Assembly (NCBI RefSeq): GCF_030317205.1
Contig: NZ_JASZYB010000001.1
Span: forward strand, 1,054,001 to 1,118,000
DNA length: 64,000 nt
Reading direction: 5' to 3'
Source of the DNA: Variovorax sp. J2L1-78
Lineage (GTDB): Bacteria > Pseudomonadota > Gammaproteobacteria > Burkholderiales > Burkholderiaceae_C
Position numbers and translations under genes: made by a program. Below are positions 48,637-57,301 of the stretch, in pieces (the first letter of the stretch is position 1; every line of letters starts with the position of its first letter). Below the pieces are notes generated by a model. The model had not been told where the DNA came from. It did no database searches and was given only the letters and a program-made list of their open reading frames with translations.

Positions 48637-49190
48637 GCAGGTTCCTTCAAGGTCAGCGGCAGGCCGGCCGCCATCAGCGTGACGCGGTCGCAGGCCGCGG
48701 CCACGGCCTGGTTGAGCTGGCCCAGCGCATCGACGAAGGCACGCACCTCGCGGCCCAGCGGAATCACGCCCAGGCCGATCTCGTTGCCGACCAGCACGAC
48801 CGGGCCGCGCGCATCGTGCAGCGCGGCAACCAGCGACGCCGCGGCATCGTCGGCATCGGCGGGCGCGCCGTGCAGCGGCATCGTCAGGTTCGTGAGCCAC
48901 AGCGTGAGGCAATCGACCACCACCAGCGTGCCGGGTGCGGACAGCGCCGCGATCGTGCCCGGCAACGCCAGCGGCTCTTCCACCGTGCGCAGGCCGGGCA
49001 CGCGCGCCGCGCGGTCCACCCGGTGGCGCGCGATGCGCTCGTGCATCTCGGCATCGTGCGGCTGCGCGGTGGCGATCAGGACGGCGTCGCGTGCGGCGTC
49101 GGCCGCGAGCCAGGCGGCGGCGGCCATCTCGGCACGGCGCGACTTGCCGCTCTTCTGGCCGCCAAGGATCAATTCGCGTTCAAAGCGCAT
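48633..49190 (-). CDS. cobU: adenosylcobinamide kinase/guanylyltransferase
   Basis: CobU/CobP of 185 residues phosphorylates adenosylcobinamide and adds GMP. P-loop GGQKSGKSR at the N-terminus, ATAQPHDAEMHERIARHR with the guanylylated-His region, VVDCLTLWLTNL, and VGNEIGLGVIPLGREVR are all family hallmarks. It marks a salvage-capable pathway for imported cobinamide. It overlaps cobB by 11 nt. Confidence 0.95.
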   Translation of the reverse strand: MRFERELILGGQKSGKSRRAEMAAAAWLAADAARDAVLIATAQPHDAEMHERIARHRVDRAARVPGLRTVEEPLALPGTIAALSAPGTLVVVDCLTLWLTNLTMPLHGAPADADDAAASLVAALHDARGPVVLVGNEIGLGVIPLGREVRAFVDALGQLNQAVAAACDRVTLMAAGLPLTLKEPA

Positions 49191-50544
49191 GCGCCCCCTT
49201 CAAGGGTTCAGGAAGAAAGAGCCGCGCCGCGGCCTCGGGGTTCGACGGGAACCACGCGTGGAAGTAGCTCGCGCGCAAGGCGCACTGCTCATAGACCGCC
49301 TCGCCGATGCCCACCGCCTGCACGGCACCGGGCTTGGCGGTGCGCAGCGCGACGGGGTGTGGCGTCTCGCAGGACGAGTAGTGGAAGGTGTGACCGCGCA
49401 AGGACAGCGCACCGATGTCCAGCTGCTGCGGCCCCAGGCCGGACAGGCGCTTTTGCATCGTCACGCGGCCCGGCAGCAGGCCCCACATCCGATGCGCCGT
49501 GCCATCGGCGGTGACCAGCGTGTCGAACAGCGACATCATGCCGCCGCATTCGGCCCAGATCGCGCGCCCTGCAGCGGCGTGTACGGCCAGCGCGTCGCGC
49601 AAGACGGTGCAGCGCGACAGCGCCTCGGCATGCAGTTCGGGATAGCCACCCGGCAGCCATACCGCGTCGCAGGCTGGCAGCGCGTCGCCGGCCAACGGCG
49701 AGAAGAACGCGACGCGCGCCCCCAGCGCGGCCAGCTGGTCGAGATTGGCCGGGTAGATGAAGGAGAAAGCGGCATCGCGGGCGACGGCGACGGTGCGGCC
49801 GGCGAGCCACGGTGGCGTCGGTGCGTCGGCCGGCGACGACGCATCGTCGAAGCACAGCTGCGGCAGCGCGTCGAGCGCCCGCTGGCCCAGCGGCGTCTCG
49901 GCCAGGGCGGCGGCGGCGGCGTCGAGGCGCGCCATCGCATCGCCGATCTCGCCGGCACCGACCAGGCCCAGGTGGCGTTCGGGCAGGCTGAAGGCTTCGC
50001 CCTTGGGCAGGCCGCCGAGCCATTGCGCCGGGTCGCGCAGCGCGTCTTTGAGCATGCCGGCATGGCGTTCGCCGGCCACGCGGTTGGCCAGCACGCCGGC
50101 CCAGGGCAGGCCCGGGCGGAAGTTCTGCAGGCCGAAGGCCAGCGCCCCGAAGGTGCCGGCCATGGCCCGCGCATCGATCACGGCGACGACCGCGAGACCG
50201 AAGCGCTCGGCCAGATCGGCCGCGCTCGGCGTGCCGTCGAAGAGGCCCATCACGCCTTCGACGATCACCAGGTCGCAGGTCGCCGCGGCTTGGTGCAGCC
50301 GCGCGCGGCAGTCGGCCTCACCCGTCATCCAAAGGTCCATCGAATGCACCGGCGCGCCGGTGGCGAGCGCCAGCCAGTGCGGGTCGAGGAAGTCCGGCCC
50401 GCACTTGAAGGCGCGCACGCGCCGGCCCTGCCGCGCGTGCAGGCGAGCGAGCGCAGCCGCCACCGTGGTCTTGCCCTGGCCGGAGGCCGGGGCTGCCACG
50501 AGGATGGCCGCGCAGCTCGCGCGTGACCTTACAGCGGCGACCAC
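49180..50544 (-). CDS. cobB: cobyrinate a,c-diamide synthase
   Basis: CobB/CbiA of about 454 residues amidates the a and c side chains of cobyrinic acid. N-terminal P-loop VAAPASGQGKTTV, then FKCGPDFLDP and VEGVMGLFDG. The C-terminal amidotransferase domain has Cys in WAECGGMMSLFD and SYFHAWFPSNP at the end. The best start is a GTG at 50544 that overlaps the btuB stop by 16 nt; no ATG exists close to the conserved beginning. Confidence 0.92.
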   Translation of the reverse strand: MVAAVRSRASCAAILVAAPASGQGKTTVAAALARLHARQGRRVRAFKCGPDFLDPHWLALATGAPVHSMDLWMTGEADCRARLHQAAATCDLVIVEGVMGLFDGTPSAADLAERFGLAVVAVIDARAMAGTFGALAFGLQNFRPGLPWAGVLANRVAGERHAGMLKDALRDPAQWLGGLPKGEAFSLPERHLGLVGAGEIGDAMARLDAAAAALAETPLGQRALDALPQLCFDDASSPADAPTPPWLAGRTVAVARDAAFSFIYPANLDQLAALGARVAFFSPLAGDALPACDAVWLPGGYPELHAEALSRCTVLRDALAVHAAAGRAIWAECGGMMSLFDTLVTADGTAHRMWGLLPGRVTMQKRLSGLGPQQLDIGALSLRGHTFHYSSCETPHPVALRTAKPGAVQAVGIGEAVYEQCALRASYFHAWFPSNPEAAARLFLPEPLKGAHAL

Positions 50545-52490
50545 TTCAGCCCGAGGTAGGCGGTGCGACCGCCGGTGGCGTAGATGCGGGCCAGCGCGTA
50601 GTCCTTGTCGCCCGCGTTGTCCAGCCGCGCGATCAGCGTCAGCGACGGCGTGAGCTTGGTGCTCGCCACCAGATTGAGCAGCGTGTAGCCGCCGAGCCGG
50701 CGGGTGTTGGCAGCATCGTCGTAGCGCATGCTCGAAGTCTGCACCTCGGCGCCCAGCGTCCAGCCGGCCACCGCCCAGTCGGCGCCCAACACGCCATGTC
50801 GGCGTGCGCGGCGTGCCAACTGCTTGTCGGTCGTGAGGTCGCGCGGGTCTTGGAAGTCGGCGGAGGCGCGCAGCGTCACGTCGCCGATGCGGTGACCCGC
50901 ACTCAACGTGAGGCCCTGGTACTCGGCACGCGCCGTGTTGGCGTAGCACCCACCGAAGGTTGACCCCACGGCGGCGGAGCACGCGAACGAACTGCCATCA
51001 AAGGAGATCAGGTTGCTCACGCGGTTGCGGTACACGACCACGCCCGCGTTGCTCGCACCTTCGCTCCAGCGCAGGCCCAGTTCGACGTTGCGGCCTTCTT
51101 CAGGCTTCAGGCTCGCGACACCGTATTGACTGAAGCGCTGGTACAGCGTCGGCGCGCGGAAGGCGGTACCGGCCGAAGCCGTCGCGCGCCACTGCGGCGT
51201 GATCGCGAAGCCGTAGGCGGCGCTGCCGGTGGTTTTGCCGCCGAATTCGCTGTCGTCGTCGTGCCGCGCCTGCAGCTGCAGCGAATGGGGGCCCTGCACG
51301 AAGCCGTAGCCGAGCGACAGCGCGCTCTGCGAACGGTCGCGCGCGAGCACAGACGGCGCATTCTTCAAATCGTCTTCCCGGCGCTCCAGCGTGGCCGACA
51401 GGCGGTGCGCCCCGAACTTGAAATCGTTCTGGAACAGATAGCCGCGGGTCTCGGTCTCAGTCCGGTAGAACGAGGGATCGGTCTGGTAAGTGGTCTTGCC
51501 GTCGGTCAGCTGCAGGCGGGTGCTGTAGATCTCGTTCCACTTGGCCGCCCAGGCCAGGCCGGCGGTGCGCAGGGTGTTGGTGCCGGTGTCGTCGGCGAAC
51601 ACGGCGGGCGGCCGTGCACCCGTGCGCGACGCGTCGTACTGCGCCTCGGTGTCGCTGTAGAGGAAGGTGCCTTCGAGCCGGTGCGCCGGGTTGATCTGGA
51701 AACCCAGTCGCGCATTGGCCGCCGTGTTGCGGTAGCCGTCACGGTCGGGGCTGGTCCAGCCGTCGGCGCTGTACTGCGCGGTGCGCACCGGGTTGCGCTT
51801 GTCGAGCGGCTGGATGTTGAAGCCGTCGCTCTCCTCGTGGGACACGCCCAGCGAGTAGTCGAAGGCACCGCCCTCGCCGGCCGAGCCGCTCAGGCCGGCC
51901 TCGGTCTTGCGCAGGTTGTGGCTGCCGATGCCCACGCCGACGAAAGGCCTCGCGGGGCCTTCGCCGCGCTTGGTGAAGAGCTGGATCACACCGCCGATGG
52001 CGTCCGAGCCGTACACCGCCGCGGCCGGGCCGCGCAGCACTTCGATGCGATCGATCTGCCCGAGCGGGATGCCTTCCCAGGCGGCGCCGCCGGTCGATTG
52101 CGAATCGATGCGCACGCCGTCGATGTAGACCGCGGTGAAGCGCGACTCGGCGCCGCGGATGAACACGCTGGTCGCATTGCCGATGCCGCCGCTGCGGCCG
52201 ATCTCGATGCCCGGCAGGCGCGCGAGCACATCGGCCACGCCCGTGGCGCCGCTGCGCTCAATCGTGTCGCGGTCGACGATGGACACGTCGGCCACCAGGT
52301 CCGACAGCGGCTGCTCGACGCGCGTGGCGGTGACCACGGTCTCGCGCAAGGCGGGCGCAGTGGGCGATGTTTGCGCCAGCGTGGCGATCGGAAAGGCCGC
52401 GGCAACGGCCCAGGGCAGCGTGGCGAGGCCGAAGCGCGCGCGCGAACGCACAGGCAGGAAGGCGCCCGCGGAAGAAAAGCGATGAATCAT
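50529..52490 (-). CDS. btuB: TonB-dependent vitamin B12 receptor
   Basis: Outer-membrane receptor of 653 residues. After a long signal peptide the mature start holds a TonB-box-like ETVVTATR, very close to that of E. coli BtuB, then a plug domain (SVFIRGAESRFTAVYIDG) and a 22-strand barrel ending in a C-terminal Leu. It is the first gene of the operon and is preceded by a cobalamin riboswitch, so it should be shut off when B12 is plentiful. Confidence 0.95.
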   Translation of the reverse strand: MIHRFSSAGAFLPVRSRARFGLATLPWAVAAAFPIATLAQTSPTAPALRETVVTATRVEQPLSDLVADVSIVDRDTIERSGATGVADVLARLPGIEIGRSGGIGNATSVFIRGAESRFTAVYIDGVRIDSQSTGGAAWEGIPLGQIDRIEVLRGPAAAVYGSDAIGGVIQLFTKRGEGPARPFVGVGIGSHNLRKTEAGLSGSAGEGGAFDYSLGVSHEESDGFNIQPLDKRNPVRTAQYSADGWTSPDRDGYRNTAANARLGFQINPAHRLEGTFLYSDTEAQYDASRTGARPPAVFADDTGTNTLRTAGLAWAAKWNEIYSTRLQLTDGKTTYQTDPSFYRTETETRGYLFQNDFKFGAHRLSATLERREDDLKNAPSVLARDRSQSALSLGYGFVQGPHSLQLQARHDDDSEFGGKTTGSAAYGFAITPQWRATASAGTAFRAPTLYQRFSQYGVASLKPEEGRNVELGLRWSEGASNAGVVVYRNRVSNLISFDGSSFACSAAVGSTFGGCYANTARAEYQGLTLSAGHRIGDVTLRASADFQDPRDLTTDKQLARRARRHGVLGADWAVAGWTLGAEVQTSSMRYDDAANTRRLGGYTLLNLVASTKLTPSLTLIARLDNAGDKDYALARIYATGGRTAYLGLKWSPL

Positions 52491-52503
52491 GGGAACGAAC
52501 TCG

Positions 52504-52536
52504 AAAACAAAACCCTGTCCGGCTTCCCCGCCGGAC
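52504..52536 (-). terminator. riboswitch expression-platform terminator
   Basis: On the minus strand, a 7-bp stem GTCCGGC / GCCGGAC with a GGGGAA loop is followed by a T-rich run (AGGGTTTTGTTTT). It lies between the riboswitch and the btuB ATG, as expected for B12-dependent premature termination. Confidence 0.6.
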
Positions 52537-52575
52537 GTGTGGGCGTCACGACCGCATGCCCGCCAGGGGCGCACG

Positions 52576-52775
52576 CACGGTCTCCTCGTTGGCCGGTATC
52601 CGGGCTGACAGAGCGACCTTCATCGCCTTCCCAGGCACCTGTTTCAGGGCGCCCAGTGGCTGATGATGAAAGCGGAAGCGGTGAGGGTTCCGTCTGTTTG
52701 ACCGTTGCGGGGGCAGCGCAGGCTGACCGCGGCCCGAAGGGCTCTGGTTCCTGCTTCCCGTTGAACTGCACCGCG
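52576..52775 (-). promoter_or_regulatory. cobalamin riboswitch
   Basis: The minus strand upstream of btuB has the conserved blocks in order: AACGGGAAGCAGG near 52752-52764, GCTGCCCCCGCAACGGT (52701-52717), GGTGCCTGGGAAGG near 52628-52640, and the B12 box AGCCCGGATACCGGCC (52591-52606). A closing P1 stem can pair CGCGGT (52770-52775) with ACCGTG (52576-52581). The element should bind adenosylcobalamin and shut off the thirteen-gene operon. Confidence 0.93.
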
Positions 52776-52824
52776 TGAACCGCGGGGCGAGCACCAACGC
52801 CGCGGATTCTAAGGGCCGCCGTGC

Positions 52825-52841
52825 CATAGGTCAGGCCTATG
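52825..52841. promoter_or_regulatory. LysR-type palindromic box
   Basis: CATAGG-TCAGG-CCTATG is a 17-bp palindrome. The inner 15 bases fit the LysR T-N11-A pattern (ATA..TAT). It lies 92 bp before the CocE-type gene and could be the target of the LysR protein encoded at the far end of that cluster. Confidence 0.35.
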
Positions 52842-52875
52842 TCCGAATCGACATTTCGCATTTCTGTTCAAGGCG

Positions 52876-52930
52876 GGTCCTTTCGAGAATGACGCAACGA
52901 CGACGTTCGGTCGTCGATTCTCAAAGGACC
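52876..52930 (+). promoter_or_regulatory. long stem-loop burying the ribosome site
   Basis: Outer stem: GGTCCTTTCGAGAAT (52876-52890) pairs with ATTCTCAAAGGACC (52917-52930), 14 bp with one bulged C. Inner hairpin: CGACGAC (52898-52904) pairs with GTCGTCG (52910-52916) around GTTCG. The AAGGA ribosome site sits inside the 3' arm, which ends 2 nt before the ATG at 52933. Confidence 0.7.
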
Positions 52931-52932
52931 TC

Positions 52933-54768
52933 ATGTCGGACTACGACACCTCAGACGCGTGGAAGACGCCCGCCAGCCGCTACCTGGCCGCCCATCCGAA
53001 CCGGTACCTGGTCTCCAAGAAGCCTGTCTCCCAATACGTGCCCATGAGCGATGGCTGCAAGCTGGCCGTGGACGTGTATCTGCCCCATGACGCGTCGGGC
53101 CAGGTCGCCGAGGGCCCCTGGCCGACGATCGTGGTCTTCACGCCCTACTACCGCCGCTTCGTGACCCAGGACGCCACCCTCGAATGCAGTCCGAACTGCG
53201 GCCGCTATCGGGACGCCTTCGTGCCGCAGGGCTACGCCGTCGTCGTGGTCGATGTTCGGGGCACCGGCGCGAGCTTCGGCATTCGCGATGCACTGCGTTC
53301 GCCGACGGAACGGCGGGACTACGGCGAGACGGCCGAGTGGATCGTCAACCAGCCATGGAGCAACGGCGTCATCGGCTCCACCGGCATCTCCTACCTGGGC
53401 GCTGCGGCGGTCTTTCTGGCGAGCACCGGGCACCCTGCGGTCAAGGCCATCGCACCGCTGTTCGCCGTCACCGACATCTACACCGACCAGATGTACGTCG
53501 GGGGCGTGCTCTCGACCATCTGGACCGGCCGCTACGACGAGCTCATGGTGGCCATGGACCACGACGACCGGGCTGCACTGTCGAAGTTCGCCTACTACGG
53601 CAACCCGTTGTACGCGGGGCCGAAGCCGGTCGATGAAGACACCGACGGCCAGCTTCTCGCGGCGGCGCTGAAGGCGCACAGGAACAACTGCCGGCTCAAC
53701 GACATGGCCCGCGAGCTGCCCTATCAGCATGACGCGGTCTCGTACGACCCGTCGCTGACGCTGGACGTCTGCAGCCCGGGCTTCTACGGCCGCGAGATCC
53801 CGGCCGACGTCGCCATCTACTCCATCTCCGGTTGGTACGACGGCATGGGCTACAGCAACTCCGCCATCACGCGCTTTCTCACCCTGCCGGATCACCAGCA
53901 CCGGCTCCTGCTCGGCCCGTGGGACCATGGGGCGCGGACGAACATGTCTCCCTGGCGGGATCACGTGGGTTCGGACTTTCCGATGCTGGCCGAGCTGCTG
54001 CGCTTCTTCGACCATCACCTGCGCGGAATGCCCACCGGGCTGGACGAGGAAGCGAAGGTTCATTACTTCACCATCCACGACGAGAAGTGGCAGGCCACGG
54101 ACACCTGGCCGCCGGCGGCGCGGAAGACCTGCTTCTACCCCGGCGCGGACAACACCCTGAGCCGACGCCCCTCGACGGACCAGGGCCGTGACACGTACCA
54201 GGTCGACTTCTCGGCCTCCTCGGGCGACCAGACCCGGCTGGAGCGCCTCGGGGCCGTGGCCATCGAGAACTACTACCCCGACTGGTCCGAACGGCAAGGC
54301 CAGTTCCTGAACTACACGACGGCGCCCCTGACTGCGAGCACCGAGTTGACCGGCCACGTCACCGCCAGCATCGTCCTCACGGCCAGCCAGCCCGACGCCG
54401 CGGTGTATGTGTACGTCAGCGAAGTGCTCGCCGACGGCAGCTGCCGCTATGTCACCGAAGGCGTCCTGCGCGCGCTGCATCGCGAAGGGTTCTCCGACTC
54501 GCCGGACTACGTGGCGACATGGCCGGTCAACACCTTCGACCGCGCGTCCGCCAAGCCCCTCGTGCCTGGCGAGCCGGCCCGGCTCACCTTCGCGCTGATG
54601 CCGGTCTCCTGGACGTTCGCGGCAGGCAGCCGCATCCGCATCTCCATCTCCGGCAGCGACGAAGGCCATGGGCCCCAGGTCCCCCACGGTCGCCCTCCAC
54701 GGCTGGAGGTGCTGCGCGGCCCGGACGCCACCTGCTTCGAATTGCCTCTGCGCACCCTGTCCAACTGA
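52933..54768 (+). CDS. CocE/NonD-family hydrolase
   Basis: Serine hydrolase of 611 residues related to cocaine esterase and X-Pro dipeptidyl peptidases. The alpha/beta-hydrolase domain has VVVVDVRGTGAS near residue 100, the nucleophile in GSTGISYLGAA and the catalytic His in LLLGPWDHGA; a C-terminal jelly-roll domain begins near residue 400. No signal peptide. It heads a group with two TctC proteins and a GAF protein, so it may act on an ester or amide taken up with their help. Confidence 0.9.
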   Translation: MSDYDTSDAWKTPASRYLAAHPNRYLVSKKPVSQYVPMSDGCKLAVDVYLPHDASGQVAEGPWPTIVVFTPYYRRFVTQDATLECSPNCGRYRDAFVPQGYAVVVVDVRGTGASFGIRDALRSPTERRDYGETAEWIVNQPWSNGVIGSTGISYLGAAAVFLASTGHPAVKAIAPLFAVTDIYTDQMYVGGVLSTIWTGRYDELMVAMDHDDRAALSKFAYYGNPLYAGPKPVDEDTDGQLLAAALKAHRNNCRLNDMARELPYQHDAVSYDPSLTLDVCSPGFYGREIPADVAIYSISGWYDGMGYSNSAITRFLTLPDHQHRLLLGPWDHGARTNMSPWRDHVGSDFPMLAELLRFFDHHLRGMPTGLDEEAKVHYFTIHDEKWQATDTWPPAARKTCFYPGADNTLSRRPSTDQGRDTYQVDFSASSGDQTRLERLGAVAIENYYPDWSERQGQFLNYTTAPLTASTELTGHVTASIVLTASQPDAAVYVYVSEVLADGSCRYVTEGVLRALHREGFSDSPDYVATWPVNTFDRASAKPLVPGEPARLTFALMPVSWTFAAGSRIRISISGSDEGHGPQVPHGRPPRLEVLRGPDATCFELPLRTLSN

Positions 54769-54810
54769 CCTGCGCACAGCGCCATCCTTCCAACCCTCGT
54801 GGATCCCTTC

Positions 54811-55803
54811 ATGAACAAGCTCTCTCGTCGCTCCTTCATTCCCACCCTGGCGGCCATGGGTGCATCGGTGGCGCTCCCCGGCGTGGCCCATGCCCAGCCC
54901 GGCGCCTGGCCCCATCGCGCGATCCGCCTGGTGGCGCCACAGGGCCCCGGCTCGGGCTCGGATGTCATCGCTCGCCTGCTGAGCGACCGGTTGGCGCCCG
55001 TCCTCGGACAGGCCGTGGTGGTCGAGAACAACCCGGCCGCCAACGGCCTGGTGGCGCTGGGCACCTTGGCGAAAGCACCCGCCGATGGCTACATGCTGGT
55101 GCTCACCGGCGTGTCGCAAATGGCGTTCAATCCGGCCCTCTACAAGAGCCTGCCGTACGACCCAGCCAAGGACTTCACATACATCGCGCCCATCGCGAAC
55201 ACGCCCTTCGTCCTGGTCACCAGCCTCAAGAGCGGCATCAAGACCTTCAAGCAGTTCCTGGAGGCGGCCAAAGCCAAGAACGGAGAACTGACCTTCGGCA
55301 GCGCCGGCATCGGCAATTCGACGCACATCGCGATGGAGCTGATCGCGTCGAATGCCGGCGTCAAGCTGCTGCATGTGCCGTACAAGGGGTCGGGCGCCGC
55401 CTTGACCGCGGTGCTGTCGGGCGAGGTCGATGCCATGGTGAGCGTGGTCGGCACGGCGCTGCCGCAAGTGCAGGCCGGCAAGGTGAATGCGGTCGCCGTG
55501 TTGGGCGACACCCGCGTTCCTCAGTGGCCGACCCTGCCGACCGTGCGGGAGGCGGGCCTGGACGTACCACCGATGCCGGGCTGGTACTCCATCGTCGCGC
55601 CGGCGGGGCTCGACCGTCAGATCGTCGCGACCCTGAACAAGGCGATCGCAACGGTCATGGCGGAACCCGCGGTCAAAGCCAAACTGGCGGAGCTTTCCCT
55701 GCCCCCCATGAGCGGCGGCGATGCAGAAATGCGCCAACGCGCGGCGACGGATCTCGCCTACTGGGGTACGTTCATCCGCAAGAACGGCATCGTGGTCGAG
55801 TGA
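54811..55803 (+). CDS. TctC-type binding protein (first orphan copy)
   Basis: Bug/TctC periplasmic binding protein of 330 residues. The N-terminus MNKLSRRSFIPTLAAMGASV contains SRRSF, so export may be by Tat, with cleavage near AHA-QP. The binding motif is altered: IRLVAPQGPGSGSD rather than VVPFAAGGSTD. PYKGSGAALTAVLSGEVD is conserved. No TctA or TctB gene is adjacent. A GTG at 54799 would add four residues. Confidence 0.9.
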   Translation: MNKLSRRSFIPTLAAMGASVALPGVAHAQPGAWPHRAIRLVAPQGPGSGSDVIARLLSDRLAPVLGQAVVVENNPAANGLVALGTLAKAPADGYMLVLTGVSQMAFNPALYKSLPYDPAKDFTYIAPIANTPFVLVTSLKSGIKTFKQFLEAAKAKNGELTFGSAGIGNSTHIAMELIASNAGVKLLHVPYKGSGAALTAVLSGEVDAMVSVVGTALPQVQAGKVNAVAVLGDTRVPQWPTLPTVREAGLDVPPMPGWYSIVAPAGLDRQIVATLNKAIATVMAEPAVKAKLAELSLPPMSGGDAEMRQRAATDLAYWGTFIRKNGIVVE

Positions 55804-56795
55804 TGACGATCATGAAAAAACCAGCGTTGCTCTGCACGGTTCTGGCCGCGCTCTCGTTCACCAGCGCAAGCTTTGCAGAAGACGCCTATCCGTCGCGCCC
55901 CGTGAAGCTGGTCGTTCCCTTCGCTGCGGGTGGCTCGACCGACCTGGTGGCCCGACAGATCGCGCAGGAGATGACCACCCGTACCGGGCAGCCCTTCGTT
56001 GTCGACAACCGACCTGGCGCCGGCAGCACGATCGGCGCGGCGTATGTCGCGAAGGCACCGGCGGACGGCTACACGCTGCTGCTGGGCACGAACAGTTCGC
56101 ATGCCACCGCGGTCAGCGTCTACCCGAAGCTGCCCTACGACCCGCTCAAGGATTTCGTGCCCATCACGCAGATCACGGAGATTCCCAATCTGATCGTCAC
56201 CAGCCCGAAGGACGACTGGCTGGGGTCCGCGAAAACGCTGGCCGACGTCGTCGCCATCGCCAAGGCACAGCCCGGCAAAGTGACCTATGGTTCCAGCGGA
56301 TCGGGAAGCTCGAACCACCTGGCCACGGAAGCCTTCAAGTCCGCTGCGAACGTTTTCATCACGCACATCCCCTACAAGGGGTCCGGGCCCGCGCTCAACG
56401 ACGTCGCGGCGGGGCACGTCGACCTGATGCTGGACGTGGTCCTGACCTCCTTGCCGCAGATCAAGGCCGGCCGCCTGAAGGCCTTCGGCATCACCAGCCT
56501 GAAGCGCTCGCCCCTGCTGCCGGATGTCCCGACGGTGGCCGAGCAAGGCTATCCGGGGTTCGAAGCGCTGGGGTGGTTCGGGCTGTTCGCGCCCGCCGGG
56601 ACGGCGGCCCCCGTGCTGGAACGGCTGGGCGCCGACTTCCGGGCGGTCATCCACTCGGACAAGATGGCAACGTTGCTGCTCTCTCAAGGCGGCAACGTCA
56701 TCGGCAACACCCCGGACGAGTTCAGGGCCGTCATCCGAAAGGACATCGCGCGATGGAAGGTCGTGGTCGAACGCTCCGGCGTGAAGGTCGACTGA
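55803..56795 (+). CDS. TctC-type binding protein (second orphan copy)
   Basis: Second Bug/TctC protein in tandem, 330 residues, with a Sec signal (LCTVLAALSFTSASFA) and classical YPSRPVKLVVPFAAGGSTD motif. PYKGSGPALNDVAAGHVD is shared with its neighbour. Its ATG overlaps the preceding stop (TGATG), so the pair is made together. The signal peptides and ligand motifs differ, suggesting different ligands or roles rather than a recent duplication. Confidence 0.92.
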   Translation: MTIMKKPALLCTVLAALSFTSASFAEDAYPSRPVKLVVPFAAGGSTDLVARQIAQEMTTRTGQPFVVDNRPGAGSTIGAAYVAKAPADGYTLLLGTNSSHATAVSVYPKLPYDPLKDFVPITQITEIPNLIVTSPKDDWLGSAKTLADVVAIAKAQPGKVTYGSSGSGSSNHLATEAFKSAANVFITHIPYKGSGPALNDVAAGHVDLMLDVVLTSLPQIKAGRLKAFGITSLKRSPLLPDVPTVAEQGYPGFEALGWFGLFAPAGTAAPVLERLGADFRAVIHSDKMATLLLSQGGNVIGNTPDEFRAVIRKDIARWKVVVERSGVKVD

Positions 56796-56797
56796 CC

Positions 56798-57301
56798 ATG
56801 ACGGACCGCACGCCCACCGAGAACGCGCTACAGGCCATCCTCGAGGGCCATCGGCAGGAAGATCCCGCCGCCGCAGTGTTCGCCGCTGTCGATGCCAGTC
56901 TCGCGGCGAGCCCGGGACATCGCCTGCTGACCGTGCTGATGTTCGTCCCCGAACGCAGCGAGTCCGTGCGCGTCTACAGCAGCCACCCCGGCGCCAACCC
57001 GGTGGGCGGGCGCAAGACCTTGACCGACGCGCCTCGAATGCAGAAGGTGCTTGCATCGGGCCGGCCGTTCGTGGGGCATTCGCGCCAGGACATCATCGAC
57101 AACTTCCCGGACCACCAGAAGCTTCTGGCCAATGGATGGGAAAGCATCATCAACATGCCGGTCCACTGGGGCCGCCGCGTGCTTGGGACCGTCAACCTCA
57201 TGCACGCCGAAGGCCACTACGCGGGGGCCGACCTCACATGGGTGCAGACCTGCGCGCAGCTTTGCGTGCCGGCCTTTCTGGAACGGGGCTCGCGTCGCTG
57301 A
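56798..57301 (+). CDS. stand-alone GAF domain protein
   Basis: A 167-residue protein made of little more than one GAF-like domain. IINMPVHWGRRVLGTVNLMH near residue 112 is typical of the GAF core. It starts 2 nt after the second TctC stop, so it is part of the CocE-TctC-TctC operon. It may sense the substrate or act as a small enzyme. Its last 68 bp overlap the 3' end of the convergent LysR gene. Confidence 0.75.
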   Translation: MTDRTPTENALQAILEGHRQEDPAAAVFAAVDASLAASPGHRLLTVLMFVPERSESVRVYSSHPGANPVGGRKTLTDAPRMQKVLASGRPFVGHSRQDIIDNFPDHQKLLANGWESIINMPVHWGRRVLGTVNLMHAEGHYAGADLTWVQTCAQLCVPAFLERGSRR

